A stretch of 64,000 bases of DNA from contig OY987246.1 in assembly GCA_963920765.1 (NCBI GenBank), forward strand, positions 3,846,501-3,910,500, in the 5' to 3' direction. The position numbers and the translations under genes were made by a program. The notes below the pieces were generated by a model. That model had not been told where the DNA came from, searched no databases, and saw only the letters and a program-made list of their open reading frames with translations. The DNA is from Ulota crispa. Taxonomy: Eukaryota; Streptophyta; Bryopsida; Orthotrichales; Orthotrichaceae. Within the stretch, counting starts at the first letter, position 1; each line of letters opens with the position of its first letter. Of this stretch, positions 1 to 10,224 are shown in pieces.

Positions 1-1136
1 TGGATCCATTTGTGCAAGTTCTTTTCTTGACCTTGCAAATGTTTACATTTGGGAGTGTTTGGTATAGGATCATATTGTTTGCTTAATATGTGACTGACAT
101 TGGAGAAGATTGTGTCCACCATTCTATCTCTTTTTAAAAATTTAATGCAATGAGGGATTAATGGACTCCAATTGGCATTGTTGTAATATGTGCCACACAT
201 ACATTCAAAAACATTTAAGATTATTTGTTGTTAATTGCTGAAATAAAGTAAAATCTAGCACAATTGGAAGAATTAGCTTTATTCTTTGTCATTATTCCAT
301 AATCCATTATTAGAAATTCAATGCAATCCAATAAAACAAATCAATGTGATGCAATGCTATCATTTTACAAGGGTTTTTCATTAATAAATCTAGGGTTATT
401 GGTTGTATCCATGTCTAGATAATTGCTTAACCCCTGAACGGTCCTTGGGGTTGGCTCTACGGGATTGTATACGTTCACTTTGCGCCTGTTCCCTCTCGGC
501 TCACACTCATCACTGCTCACGCTCATTGCAGCTCACGTTCCCTTCCTCTCGCGCCTCTCTTTTCTCTCGTACCTCACGTTTGCTTTGTAGAATACATACT
601 CAACGCATACGGCCACAGAGGGCGTTCGTTCCTGACGTTCAGGGTGAAACAAATGAGTCATTTTCAAAAAGAGAGTTAAAGTTATTAAGAGTTTTGATTT
701 ACAAATAATAAGAACAGCCCTTGCATGATTTCTTATAAAACTTGAGTTTAGAATTTTTCCAATTAAAACAAGAACATATGAAATACGATGCGTACTGCAA
801 CATACTCACCACTGAGATCAGCATTTCTGAGAATCACGTCAATTTTATTTAAAACTTAAGTTTTTTTTGCCTATTCCAAAGTAAACCTACCCTGACACAC
901 ACACTCTGTAATTGCACATTTCGTATGAATCGTGAGAATCTCGTGTACTATACAATTTGACTTGAACAGAAAACATCCCATGTCAAGTTCTGAACACATA
1001 TTTATCCAAGGCACTACAGTAAGAAGAGTTGAGTATACTGTGAAAAACACTCATAACAAGGAGACAATGGTACAAAATGATTTGAACAAACACAGCACAG
1101 ACCACTTTCAAATGACAATACTTCGAGTTAGTCACG
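1..1136. other. intergenic, no gene seen
   Basis: AT-rich DNA with no recognisable coding region. A more GC-rich patch at about 427-648 starts with TTAA followed by CCCCTGAACG and ends near CGTTCAGGGT, so it may be a small inverted-repeat element of about 220 bp. Its right flank does not show a clean TTAA, so this is weak. The stretch just below 1137 follows the stop of the truncated maturase and shows no further reverse-transcriptase similarity. Confidence 0.5.
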
Positions 1137-2480
1137 TTAATGAGGCATTTCACATCTGATTTCCTCTTGAATGCGATCGACCTCCAAATCCAATTGATGG
1201 AAATAGATGTTCCCCAACATCGGAGACAAAACGCTTCCTTCAGGCATGTCCTCGTCCGTCGACGTGTCGATCCAAATGGTTTCCAGTTTAAACATCTGCC
1301 TCAACAGATCTAAAAAAGCTTCATCTTCAATTTGCTCAGCTAAGATTTTCAACAACCGGTGCTGCACGCTAACATGATCTGTTATGCGAACATCAAACTG
1401 TAAAAACCATGTGATCCCTTTCCAGCCGTACTTGACAGACTTGAGAGCAGAATGAACACTGGCACCTGGTCGAACCTTGGAAGAGAACACAGGTTCATAG
1501 ATCCTCTCCAAGACCCCTCGAATTGCCTCTTGAATGACTTGATCCTTGGGCCGGACAGACACCCACTGTCTCGCCTCTCCACGGCCCCGCTTTGCAATGT
1601 CAAGTCGTTCCAAAGGTTTGAACGAATAAGATCCAATCCGCAATAAATGTGCCGCTTCTTTGAACCAGTTCCAGTTAATCTCTCCTGAACGCAACGATCG
1701 GTTCTCCTTGGGAAGATGTGAGACTTCGAGTTCATTACTAGCTAAAGTCCAGTTCCTGCGCCGTTCGCTCAGTCTTTCATGCGCTGCTGCTAACACTTGA
1801 GGATCTCCGATTACAGCAACAACGTTGTCGACTTTGCCTTCGTTGTTTCGGTTAAATCTCCATAGTATGTCCTCTTGTAATTGTACGGTTCCGCCAGACA
1901 GTTCCTCCTGAAACTCAGTTCTGTTGCTCTCTTGATCGTAGCGAGATTTCATGTAGTAATCCGGATCTCTCTCGGTCTGTAGCTCACCTTCGCCGTCAAT
2001 CTGTCTGTACTCTTCGCCTGCTGCAGACGTACTTGCGTGCCGAAATCCTACAATTGGAAACGCTCTGACGACTGCTCCGTTCTGACAATCCACAATGACT
2101 TCAATATTAAAAAAAATCAACACGACGAATAAGAGCGGAGGATTCATACAAAGAGTGCAATTCCAGCTAAATGATGTATAGGCTGGTAAGCAAAACCAAT
2201 CAATTTCAGACTTCATTCGAGACGAAGGACATTCAATGGAATTGTATTCAAAGTCAGAAATGCAAACCTGCGCACAGAGATCAGATCCAGAGTACGTGGC
2301 CTCAATCTTCAAACACTTGTTCAGAAGCAGCCGTTGGTAAAAAATCGTCCGATTTCTACTAGACCCTGCAACCTCCTCCGAGCATTTCGACACCATCCGT
2401 GGCTCTGCATCCCTGCATGCTAATAAACCGCGTACCAGGGAGGATTGGTGGCGGCTCCTCCGCGCTGCCTGTCCCAGCAT
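1137..2480 (-). CDS. chimeric gene: Mpv17 first exon fused to truncated group II intron maturase
   Basis: The open frame is continuous for 447 codons. Residues 1-71 (2480-2268) copy the N-terminus of the Mpv17 gene at 10225, with an internal in-frame deletion. A GT at 2267 matches the Mpv17 intron 1 donor. A plausible acceptor (GATTGTCAG, ending 2082) would remove 186 nt in phase 0 and give a 385-aa protein. From 2081 the protein is a group II intron reverse transcriptase/maturase: NWFKEAAHLLRIGSYSFKP, then RPKDQVIQEAIRGVLERIYE, a motif-A-like QFDVRITD, and a MPEGSVLSPMLGNIYFHQLD block. It stops before the YADD motif and the X (splicing) domain, so it lacks the usual catalytic and RNA-binding parts. 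Residues such as FRHASTSAAGEEY look like the end of an older mitochondrial presequence. It may be a pseudogene or a short expressed chimera; I cannot tell which from sequence. Confidence 0.7.
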   Translation of the reverse strand: MLGQAARRSRHQSSLVRGLLACRDAEPRMVSKCSEEVAGSSRNRTIFYQRLLLNKCLKIEATYSGSDLCAQVCISDFEYNSIECPSSRMKSEIDWFCLPAYTSFSWNCTLCMNPPLLFVVLIFFNIEVIVDCQNGAVVRAFPIVGFRHASTSAAGEEYRQIDGEGELQTERDPDYYMKSRYDQESNRTEFQEELSGGTVQLQEDILWRFNRNNEGKVDNVVAVIGDPQVLAAAHERLSERRRNWTLASNELEVSHLPKENRSLRSGEINWNWFKEAAHLLRIGSYSFKPLERLDIAKRGRGEARQWVSVRPKDQVIQEAIRGVLERIYEPVFSSKVRPGASVHSALKSVKYGWKGITWFLQFDVRITDHVSVQHRLLKILAEQIEDEAFLDLLRQMFKLETIWIDTSTDEDMPEGSVLSPMLGNIYFHQLDLEVDRIQEEIRCEMPH

Positions 2481-2726
2481 CGCTAATCTGCTGCCTACAG
2501 CGTAACCCTAAATCCGGGAGGTCCACTACAAGAGCAGATGCATCTAAGATCTATAATCTTTCACGCTTCGTGGACATTACTTAAACCTAAACACCGGTTG
2601 ATCTTCCATAAACCTCAAAGTGTCGCCCTTAAAACAAACAATGTTCCTCGACTCGTTTCGGCACACAGTGTCAAGCTGCGTACAAGAAAGACCGGCCCTC
2701 CGAATTAACAGCATTTGAATGAGAGC
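2268..2726 (-). pseudogene. duplicated Mpv17 promoter and first exon
   Basis: Read on the minus strand, this matches 9774-10638 of the intact Mpv17 gene, from upstream sequence (ATTCAAATGCTGTT) through the ATG to the exon 1 donor. The copy holds one unit of an upstream repeat that is tandemly doubled in the intact gene. Inside exon 1 it lacks roughly 200 nt between SSRNRT and the part encoding LLLNKCL, but keeps the frame. It supplies the start codon and N-terminus of the maturase chimera. Confidence 0.85.
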
Positions 2727-2730
2727 CTAG

Positions 2731-4800
2731 TCCCTGCAAAACCAATGCACTGTTCAAGCAATGTCCCTCGCACCATGCAGCTACATATGCACATGCGAGA
2801 ACTAACTCTGAATAATTCGGGTTCTTGTCACAAAAAAATGGAGCACAAAGCATGTCAGCTTATCGTTTCCAGACTTTCATTCAATTAGCTTTGAACATTT
2901 CAAAGTCAACAGCATGTCATCTCCAGAACCATGTACTTGACTATGATTGCTTTGACCTTCCTCACTGCTCAAAACCTTCGTATGACCAAAAACACCTCTT
3001 CAAAATGCGAGCTTAGCATGTACAAGTTCTCACTGGTTTCGGGTTGCTACTTGAACGGCACTGAGTGATACTATAGCTTTCAGGTTTCAAGGGCCCGGTA
3101 AGCTGGGCCATCTGCCTTATGCTTTGATAAACGTATTGCTCTCCGTTGGATGAACACAATCATGCAAAAACGGCAACGAAAGAAACACCATCGCGCACTC
3201 CAGAAATTCAAACAACGGATATGTCAGAGAGTGCACGTGCATCGCCAGCCCCGCCAGGCATTTCGTCCCTCGGAAAGAACCGCACCGCTCCTAACATTGC
3301 TCCAGCTGCAACTCACTGCGAACAAGCACCGAAACTATGGCACACTCAACCAAACATACTCCTCCCGACTGAACAGAATACTACCGGAAAATGTAACAAA
3401 AACAATTTGATAATCGCGTGTGCATGAGCCCGAATTAGACCTATCTATCCTACAAAGCAGTCCATCATACACGATACTCTGCATCACTTAGTGCTACGCA
3501 TCGCTACAGCTTAATAAAAATAAGACGATCGTGCCATCTACACGGGTATCTCCTCAACATTCTCACACTTCTAATGCACGACTATTTCTTAGCTAAAACA
3601 GACCCCAATCGTTCCTCTCAGCCGCAACACTTCCGCCTTCTTACTATGCCACTACAACCTTAGAAGACAAGCCGAACAACTGGAGTTTCCCTCAGCCATG
3701 CGCAACTCCGGAGCGGCCAATCCCTTAAGCAGTCCCCTATCTCTTTCCGCAAGCGCATTGTAATGTGCTCCTAACCCTAAACCTCCTACCGTCCTGGAAA
3801 CACCTCGTTCTCATTGCATCCAAGGCATCCCGCGGCTCGCACACCATCACCTCATCCATCTCTGCCACAGAAGCGTACCTCAATCTCGAGCTCAACGCAT
3901 TCTTCTCGTTCGATCGATCGCCAACCTCAGTTACCGCGTCGTCTGCCGTTTACGACCGCAACATGCTCAAATTACTCCGCAAAAACGTCAGAAAGGAGCT
4001 CGTGGAGGTCTCGGATCTGTACGCAAGATCTCCGCCGAGAGAAATGGAAATCTCGAAGCCAATTGAGCGACCTCGAAGCGAAGGTTGCGAATCCCCGCAC
4101 TCCGGCTGGCTCCCACACGACGACGACCTCCATTCTCCGTGCTTTGAAAAACATAGCAGGATGAATAAGCAGAAGACGAACTCATCCATTCTGAACAGAG
4201 ATCGTCATAGTCGCTTTCATCCGACCAGGAATGACGTCATTGGCGTTTATCGGAGTTCTCAAGCATCCCTCGACGTTCTCTGGCGTTCTCCAAGAGGAAT
4301 GTGGAAAATTGGTAAGGGAGGAACAGCCATAAGCGTGAGTTTAAGGGTTTTGAACATGATGACTATTAATAAACATCTAGTAAATTATAGGATCCTGTTA
4401 GCAATAGAAAAATAACGAGTTTGCACTTTTGAATGTATTATTTGGATATTGTGAGAATAAGTTGTAAATTTTTAGAGAGCAAACTACCAATGTACCCATA
4501 ACTAACACTAAGGTTTCATGTTCACATGTTGTAAATTCTTGTAATTACATTTATTTACTTCCACGTATTTTTAAGATTTTAGAAGTGACAGTTATGGGGA
4601 CACTAACGCTTATGGGTGTTCCTACCTTAGAGAGAGATAACAACAAGGCACAATTGCAAATTTTCACTTTGGCGGTTTTGATGGTGACCAATTACTATAA
4701 GTTATTTGTTCTTATGGGACAATTTCAACAAGTTTATAATCCAATAAAAGTCTTACTTTTTCTATACAAAAGTAAGTTTGTTCAATTTAAAAAAGGAATT
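2731..4800 (-). pseudogene. duplicated CWF19L2 promoter, exon 1 and intron 1
   Basis: Read on the minus strand this aligns with about 20545-22544, upstream of and within the CWF19L2 gene. The copy of exon 1 is at 3241-3297 and still encodes MLGAVRFFPRDEMPGGAGD, with 7 of 57 bases different from the intact exon. Its donor is GC where the intact gene has GT. The copy ends just after the exon 2 acceptor (TTTTGCAG then GGA) at about 2731, where it joins Mpv17 upstream sequence. The rest of CWF19L2 is absent. The copy is interrupted by a TA-flanked MITE (4315-4627). Confidence 0.85.
4315..4627. mobile_element. TA-flanked MITE in the duplicated segment
   Basis: About 313 bp with inverted ends AGGGAGGAACAGCCATAAGC and AGGTAGGAACACCCATAAGC, flanked by TA on both sides. 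The paralogous segment near 20690 reads straight through (GGTAAAGAGAGATAAC), giving an empty site. The element therefore arrived after the duplication. Target and size fit a Tc1/mariner-type MITE; no transposase is present. Confidence 0.8.
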
Positions 4801-4929
4801 GATATACGCGCACTTAAGGCTTGTTATATGGACTCCAAGGGGATAAATTATAGATATTTATCATCAACAAGTTGAATTTTGAAAATTTGAATTCACATTT
4901 GGATTTAGAGGCCTTTATTTAGTCTACAA

Positions 4930-5830
4930 CCACAAAGGTGGTTGTAATAGTGTCAAGAGCACTTGCAGAGGCTGCCGCATACATACACCGCAGGGATGGC
5001 ACGCATCTAGAGCCCGTACTAATTGTAAGGCATCATCCGACTGGCATCCTTAACAATGCAAGGACAACGTTGGCCTTCAATGTGGCATTTAGGACATGAG
5101 CATTACAAAGAGGCACAAGTCTGCAACGCGATTTCTTCAAAAAACAACAACAAGTTGGTGTAAAAGAAAGACAACAGAAAGCTTGTGCTATCCACAATGT
5201 TAACACAAGGATGGGCTCCTTGCCATCCAAGATTTTTGCCACCACTAACCTTTGTTGTTCCAATGGCGCCTTGTTCAACGTGCCCACGAGGGACATCAAT
5301 CTTGACAATAGCTCATTTTGATTCGGCAGCTGCTCAAGCTTGAATTGGAACACTTTGAAGCCGGCTTTTCCCCAGACTGAGCCTTCTCCTATAACATTGT
5401 ATAGCCCATCATACAAGTAGATTTGCTTTGAAGAGCTTTGAATGGTGGCAATGCCAAAATGGCCCCAGATCACGCGCACAGGCTATTCCATGTATTAGAT
5501 ATTTTTGAAGGCAAGGTTTCCATGTTTTTCTTTGTAATTGCCCACATGAGACTTACCCTTTTTGTCCCTCCCACTCTCTCCAGTGTAGACAAACGTCATG
5601 CCTTTATCTATATCATCCTTGTCTTTGTGAGACACCACAACGTTGAACCCAGTCATCTTCTCATTGAAAGTGGAGTACGCAATCTTGGTGTTGGAAATAC
5701 CGCTCGCTCCTTTCATCTAGTCGATTATGTTCATCCCTAGCTCATCACTAGTTCATCCATGTTTGATGTATATAATCCACTGCTCAATGTACATACCACA
5801 CAATTGATATTCTACAACAAAAAGAGAGGT
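4930..5830 (-). pseudogene. SUVH-type histone H3K9 methyltransferase pseudogene (SRA and pre-SET)
   Basis: On the minus strand 5716-5495 encodes an SRA/YDG core (VVVSHKDKDDIDKGMTFVYT, then GNYKEKHGNLAFKN). In the same frame from 5479 come RVIWGHFG and YLYDGLYNVIGEGSVWGKAG with GFKVFQFKLEQLPNQ, the usual end of the SRA domain. In-frame stops lie between these blocks (TAA and TAG at about 5497-5483, TAG near 5719). Near 5110 the reading shifts frame and a pre-SET-like string follows: CSCPKCHIEGQRCPCIVKD, then AVYVCGSLCKCS, with further stops. The catalytic SET domain is missing; similarity ends at about 4930. SUVH proteins bind methylated DNA and methylate H3K9. This copy cannot encode one. It is intron-poor where readable, so it may be a retrocopy of an intron-poor parent or simply decayed. 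Confidence 0.8.
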
Positions 5831-6543
5831 TATGTGGCTCTACTTTCATGATTCTAGCATATGTTTATCAATATCAATTTTACAACACTCGGCTTGTAAG
5901 GTGTTGTCAGGGATGTGTGCAAATCTAGAACATACAACTTGGATATAACGCCATGTTCATTAAATTGAGAAGACCAGATTCCCAAGTTGTACTTCACCTT
6001 AAACCTGGAGCTCAATTTAAGATGCTTACCTTAAACCCGGTTCATTCCCAAAATCAAGGTTTCTTCCCAATTAACAAATATGGCATTATATGTAGTAATA
6101 GAATTTCCCCACAACGCTTCCAAGAACGTCCCAAAATCCTTTCCTAGTAGAAATTTGATTTGTGCATTTGTTGATAGAAGTGCAATAGAGCTGCGTACCG
6201 CTTTTGCCTTTTGATGTAAAGCCCCTCTTTGGAATCTGTGGAATCGACCACAAAATTCCACACCTTGTGCTTTTCTAGCGTTGGCACCCCTTGCTATTTT
6301 GAGAGGGTAACCAAGTCATTTGTTTCCATTGTACTTTGTAAAAAATGTTATTGGGAAAAGAAATATAATTTTTATTTATTTTTCAAATTCAAAAAATATA
6401 TAAAAATAAGATCAAATGAAAATTAAAAAATATTAGAAGATACTTTAGGTCTTCAAGTATTTTATGGTTTTTGTGAAAAAATAATTTTTGAAATAGAAAA
6501 TCCTTTAAAGTAAAATAATATAGTTTGAATAATTTAGTTGGAA
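5831..6543. other. region upstream of SUVH pseudogene
   Basis: A minus-strand open frame at 6261-6031 (76 codons) shows no family I recognise. It could be the decayed N-terminal part of the SUVH copy, but I see no conserved SUVH motif in it. Confidence 0.3.
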
Positions 6544-6670
6544 TGTACACAGTGAGTAGACTTGAGGTCTAAAATCTAGGTAAGCCATAGATAGCTTATC
6601 TTCTATGTCATAGAAGATAAGCTAGCTAGAGCACATCTAGATTTTAGACTTGAAATCTACTTATTTTGTA
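6544..6670. repeat. short hairpin / inverted repeat
   Basis: The word GTAGACTTGAGGTCTAAAAT near 6556 pairs with ATTTTAGACTTGAAATCTAC near 6640. A second inner pair (AGCTTATCTTCTATG and CATAGAAGATAAGCT) lies at about 6594-6625. The whole 110-120 bp can fold into a hairpin. It may be a very small MITE; no clear target duplication was seen. Confidence 0.6.
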
Positions 6671-8660
6671 CATTTACGAAGAATTAGAAACATACTTGGA
6701 ATTGGGGAGGGTTACCTTATATATAGATGTTACTCAACAAGTGAACATGTTTGCCCACATTACACAACTTGAGGCTATACCTTTTACAATTATGAGATCA
6801 TCAAGCTACAATTTGTTTTATTGACAATGTTCATCAAAGATACCAATTTGCAATGATGAATAATGTTATATATAAGAGGACATTCATAATACTTAATGCC
6901 AAAATTAACTTATTTTTGTAGTTATAACTTGGAAAATATGTCTTAAATTTCAAAAATTTATGTTTCATATTACTGCAATCTCAACATAATTTTCATAAAT
7001 AATATATGTTGGTTCATTTCATGGAGTGCAACAAAGCATCTTGCAAAAGGTAATATCCAATTTTTATTTTTAGGTCACGTTTTTATTTGTATAATTTTTA
7101 CCATGTTTTTTTACGTACTAAAACATGATGTAGAAACTTTGTATTTTTTGACATTCTGAAAGCACTTAAATGCACATTTAAAGTATGCAATCAAAATTTA
7201 ATACAATCAAAGCTATATCTTTACGTACGTCTACATATATGCATTGAATTCAAAAGGCAATACTATGAGTGTTGGACTTATAATTTGGAAACCATACCCC
7301 CATGATAACTTATAAATTAAACATACTACATTTGAAAACATTTTTTTCAAAAACAGAACAAAGATTTCCAAAACAGCTTTATGTACAAAATGCTTTCTTT
7401 ACGTTTTTCAAATAACACTTTGAGTTCAAATCAAATTTAGCCATTAGAAGCAATACTCTTGAAAAACAAATGAATGAAGAATTGCCTTCTCAAGTGCATC
7501 AAACAATTTTCAATAACCAATCTTTTGAACAAGACATGAAATTTGCAAAACTTTTCAAAATTCCACAATAAGAGGCCGTTGAAATCTCAATATTTTATTG
7601 ATTGAGAGAGGAAAGTTGGAGTTTGGCAGTTCATGCTATGTTTCAAGTCCCATGTCCTCATTCATTACATTTACCCATATAATAGCATTTTTTGAAAGCT
7701 TTGGTAGCAAGGAGATGGGATTTTGCTCAACGTATAGGTCCACCATTTGGCACATATGGGTCCACCATTTTGCACGTATGGGTCCACCATTTGATTGACC
7801 CAGCTTTCAACCCAAGTCCCACCAACATTTTTACATAAATATTGATGGTTTTTTTACTACTCGTTTTCCTTGAGAATTAAACAAAACTAGGATCTTGCTT
7901 TGAGGTGGGACGTGCCTCTAAAGATATGTTTACATCTTAGTCTAAAAGTATGAAATTTGTTCCCAAGCCAAAACCTACCAATGATATTAACCATGTAACA
8001 CCACGGAAGCCATTTCCTGGCGCTTGAACAAATGTCCAAGGATGTGAATGACTAGAAAATTTGATTTTTCATCCATAGTTTTGTTTTTGATCTATAATGT
8101 TGGGTTATGATGAGTATCTAATTGGATTTGTAGCCTTACTAGTGTTTCTATTTATGTAAATGAGAAGTTAGTAAAAAATGAATCACAAAGTATGTTGTTT
8201 TAGTGTATTTTGGGAAGTTGTTGCTCTTTGCTCTAAATCTGAAATTTCTCCATAAAAACAATATTTTTTGAATTTGAGCCCAACTTACAAATGAAGGCCA
8301 TCTACTCTAGTTTCTTCTCCAATTTGAATTTTGGAAAATTTCCTAATATTGAATATGTTATTGCTATTTTGAACTTTGGATGTATTTTCAATGTCTATTA
8401 ATTTCTAATTATAGAATGACATGGAAATGGAGTTTATACCATGATATTTGTTATTGTGATATACACATAGTGAACTTTTCAGATTTTTTTAGATGATTTT
8501 GTGATTTTTCTTCACTTTTTCTTCAAAAATTCTCATAAAAATCAAAATTTCTCAAAAAATTTGAAATTTTTGTGAAGTAAAGAAGACGTGTAATTCCATC
8601 TCTGAAAATTAAATACAAATTTTTTCATACGTAATTGCAAAATGGTAACAAATTGTATGA
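6671..8660. other. AT-rich intergenic DNA
   Basis: No gene seen. At about 7735-7797 a unit of about 24 bp containing GGGTCCACCATTTGGCAC occurs three times in tandem with small differences. Homopolymer-rich AT sequence fills most of the rest. Confidence 0.5.
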
Positions 8661-8664
8661 TGGA

Positions 8665-8732
8665 CAGTCACACTTGGATCAGCGGTCATGGGTCCGTCAT
8701 TTAAGGGTTAACACCAAGTGTGAACAAAACTT
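8665..8732. repeat. short inverted repeat with TTAACACC/ACACTTGG core
   Basis: TCACACTTGG near 8669 pairs with CCAAGTGTGA near 8714. The right side GGGTTAACACCAAGTGTGAAC is shared, inverted, with sequence near 36916-36940 and 62035-62056, so this is a fragment of a dispersed repeat family. Confidence 0.5.
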
Positions 8733-9800
8733 TTAGCTTTTTCCAATACGCTGAAACCCTAGAAAAAAGCTTGTACTCCAGCATTGCATTCCTAAGCTCG
8801 GAGGTCTGACACTCGCATTTTTCAAACTCCGACAGACAAGGCACTGTTGCATCGGGAGTGTCGCCAACGAAGACCGCATTTGCATCGAATGGCGATGGAT
8901 TTTTGAAAAGAAAGAGAAAGTTAAGGTAGTTCATTCAGCATAACCACGACAAAAGCTTGCCCAATTGTTTGATTTCAGGGAATGCAGGGTTTGCAAATTT
9001 CCTACTTTTGAATGGGACTTTGATGAAATGGCGTGTGTTAGTTTGGACGATTTTACACTTGTGGTCATTCCGGGCACCTTTTCTGGTTACGAATTATCTC
9101 TTACCGTTCTCTGCAATTGAGTAAATTTGACGAAGGATGATGGCCGCATTAAGCTTTTGATTCCCAAAATCTGGATTAGGGTTTCGGTACTAGGGTTTCG
9201 GTAATAGGGTTTCTGGTTCGCATCGAAGGATTTTAGATTCCTTTTAGCGGATGTCGCAGAAAGCAAATGCAAATGGTTTATAATTCTGTACAGCGTTTGG
9301 ATCTCGACGATGTCTTCTGAGTTGGCGGATGTAGCACTTTTGCGTTGTAACTGGGAATCGAGGGTTTTCAGTGATTAAATTAAGTTGCGAAGTATGGAAT
9401 TAGGAACCGTGGCGATCATGAAGTTAACCTAAATTGTACGATTGATTTTGAACGTCTGATCATTCTTGCAGCCGCGCTTCAACGTTGTTGAAAAAATGTC
9501 AGTATTCCTGTAGCTGCTGGTGGTGCCGGAGATCGCTGTCTACTCCCACATTTGGTGCGGACTTCGAACCTCATTTGTCCGACACACTTCCTGCTTTACT
9601 GTATTGTTCGTACAATAGACTGTCATTTCAGGTTGATACTGTGGTAACGAAGAGAGTGACTATCGTAAGGGTTTGGAGGTTTTTTCTTTACCTAAAGTAC
9701 TGTTTTTTTGATGCGCTGTGGTCATGGATGAATGCTACAAATTCCATGATCTGCAATTTTTGGCTGAACGAGTATTCAAATGCTGTTGATGTGAAGTGCC

Positions 9801-10172
9801 GGTCTTTCTTGTGGGAAGCTTGACACTATGTGCTCAAACCAGATGAGGAACAATGTTCCTTTCAAATGCGATATATCGAGATTTTGTGAGGTTAGCTTAG
9901 GTTTAGGTTTAAGCAATGTTCACGAAGTATGAATGATTGTAGGGTCTTGTATGCATCGGTCTTTCTTGTAGGGAGCTTGACAGTATGTGCCCAATCCAGA
10001 TGAGGGACAATGTATCTTTTAAAGGCGATATATCGAGATTTTAGTAAGGTTAACTGAGGTTTAGGTTTTAGTAATATTCACGAAGCATGAAAGGTTGTAG
10101 AGTCTTGTATACATCTGACTGAGTAATGATCACGAAGCATGAAATGTTATAGGATCTTCTATACATCTGACT
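9801..10172 (+). repeat. 157-bp tandem duplication upstream of Mpv17
   Basis: Units start at 9801 and 9958 with GGTCTTTCTTGT and include GGAAGCTTGACA, GATATATCGAGATTTT and CACGAAG words. A third, partial unit (about 50 bp, CACGAAGCATGAAATGTTAT) follows at 10124-10172. The duplicated Mpv17 promoter at about 2560-2713 has one unit, so the tandem growth probably post-dates that duplication. It lies directly upstream of the start codon and could carry promoter or 5' UTR elements. Confidence 0.85.
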
Positions 10173-10224
10173 GTGCAGTGGACCTCCCTGATTTAGGGTT
10201 TGGGCTGAAGGCAGCGGTTCAGCA

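Noticed and set aside
427-648. Possible tRNA or small RNA gene in the GC-rich patch
   Set aside because: No cloverleaf, A box or B box could be drawn; inverted ends make a small transposon more likely.
3765-4415. 216-codon open frame on the + strand
   Set aside because: It lies antisense in the duplicated CWF19L2 promoter and runs into the MITE at 4315; the corresponding original region has different frames. No family motif.
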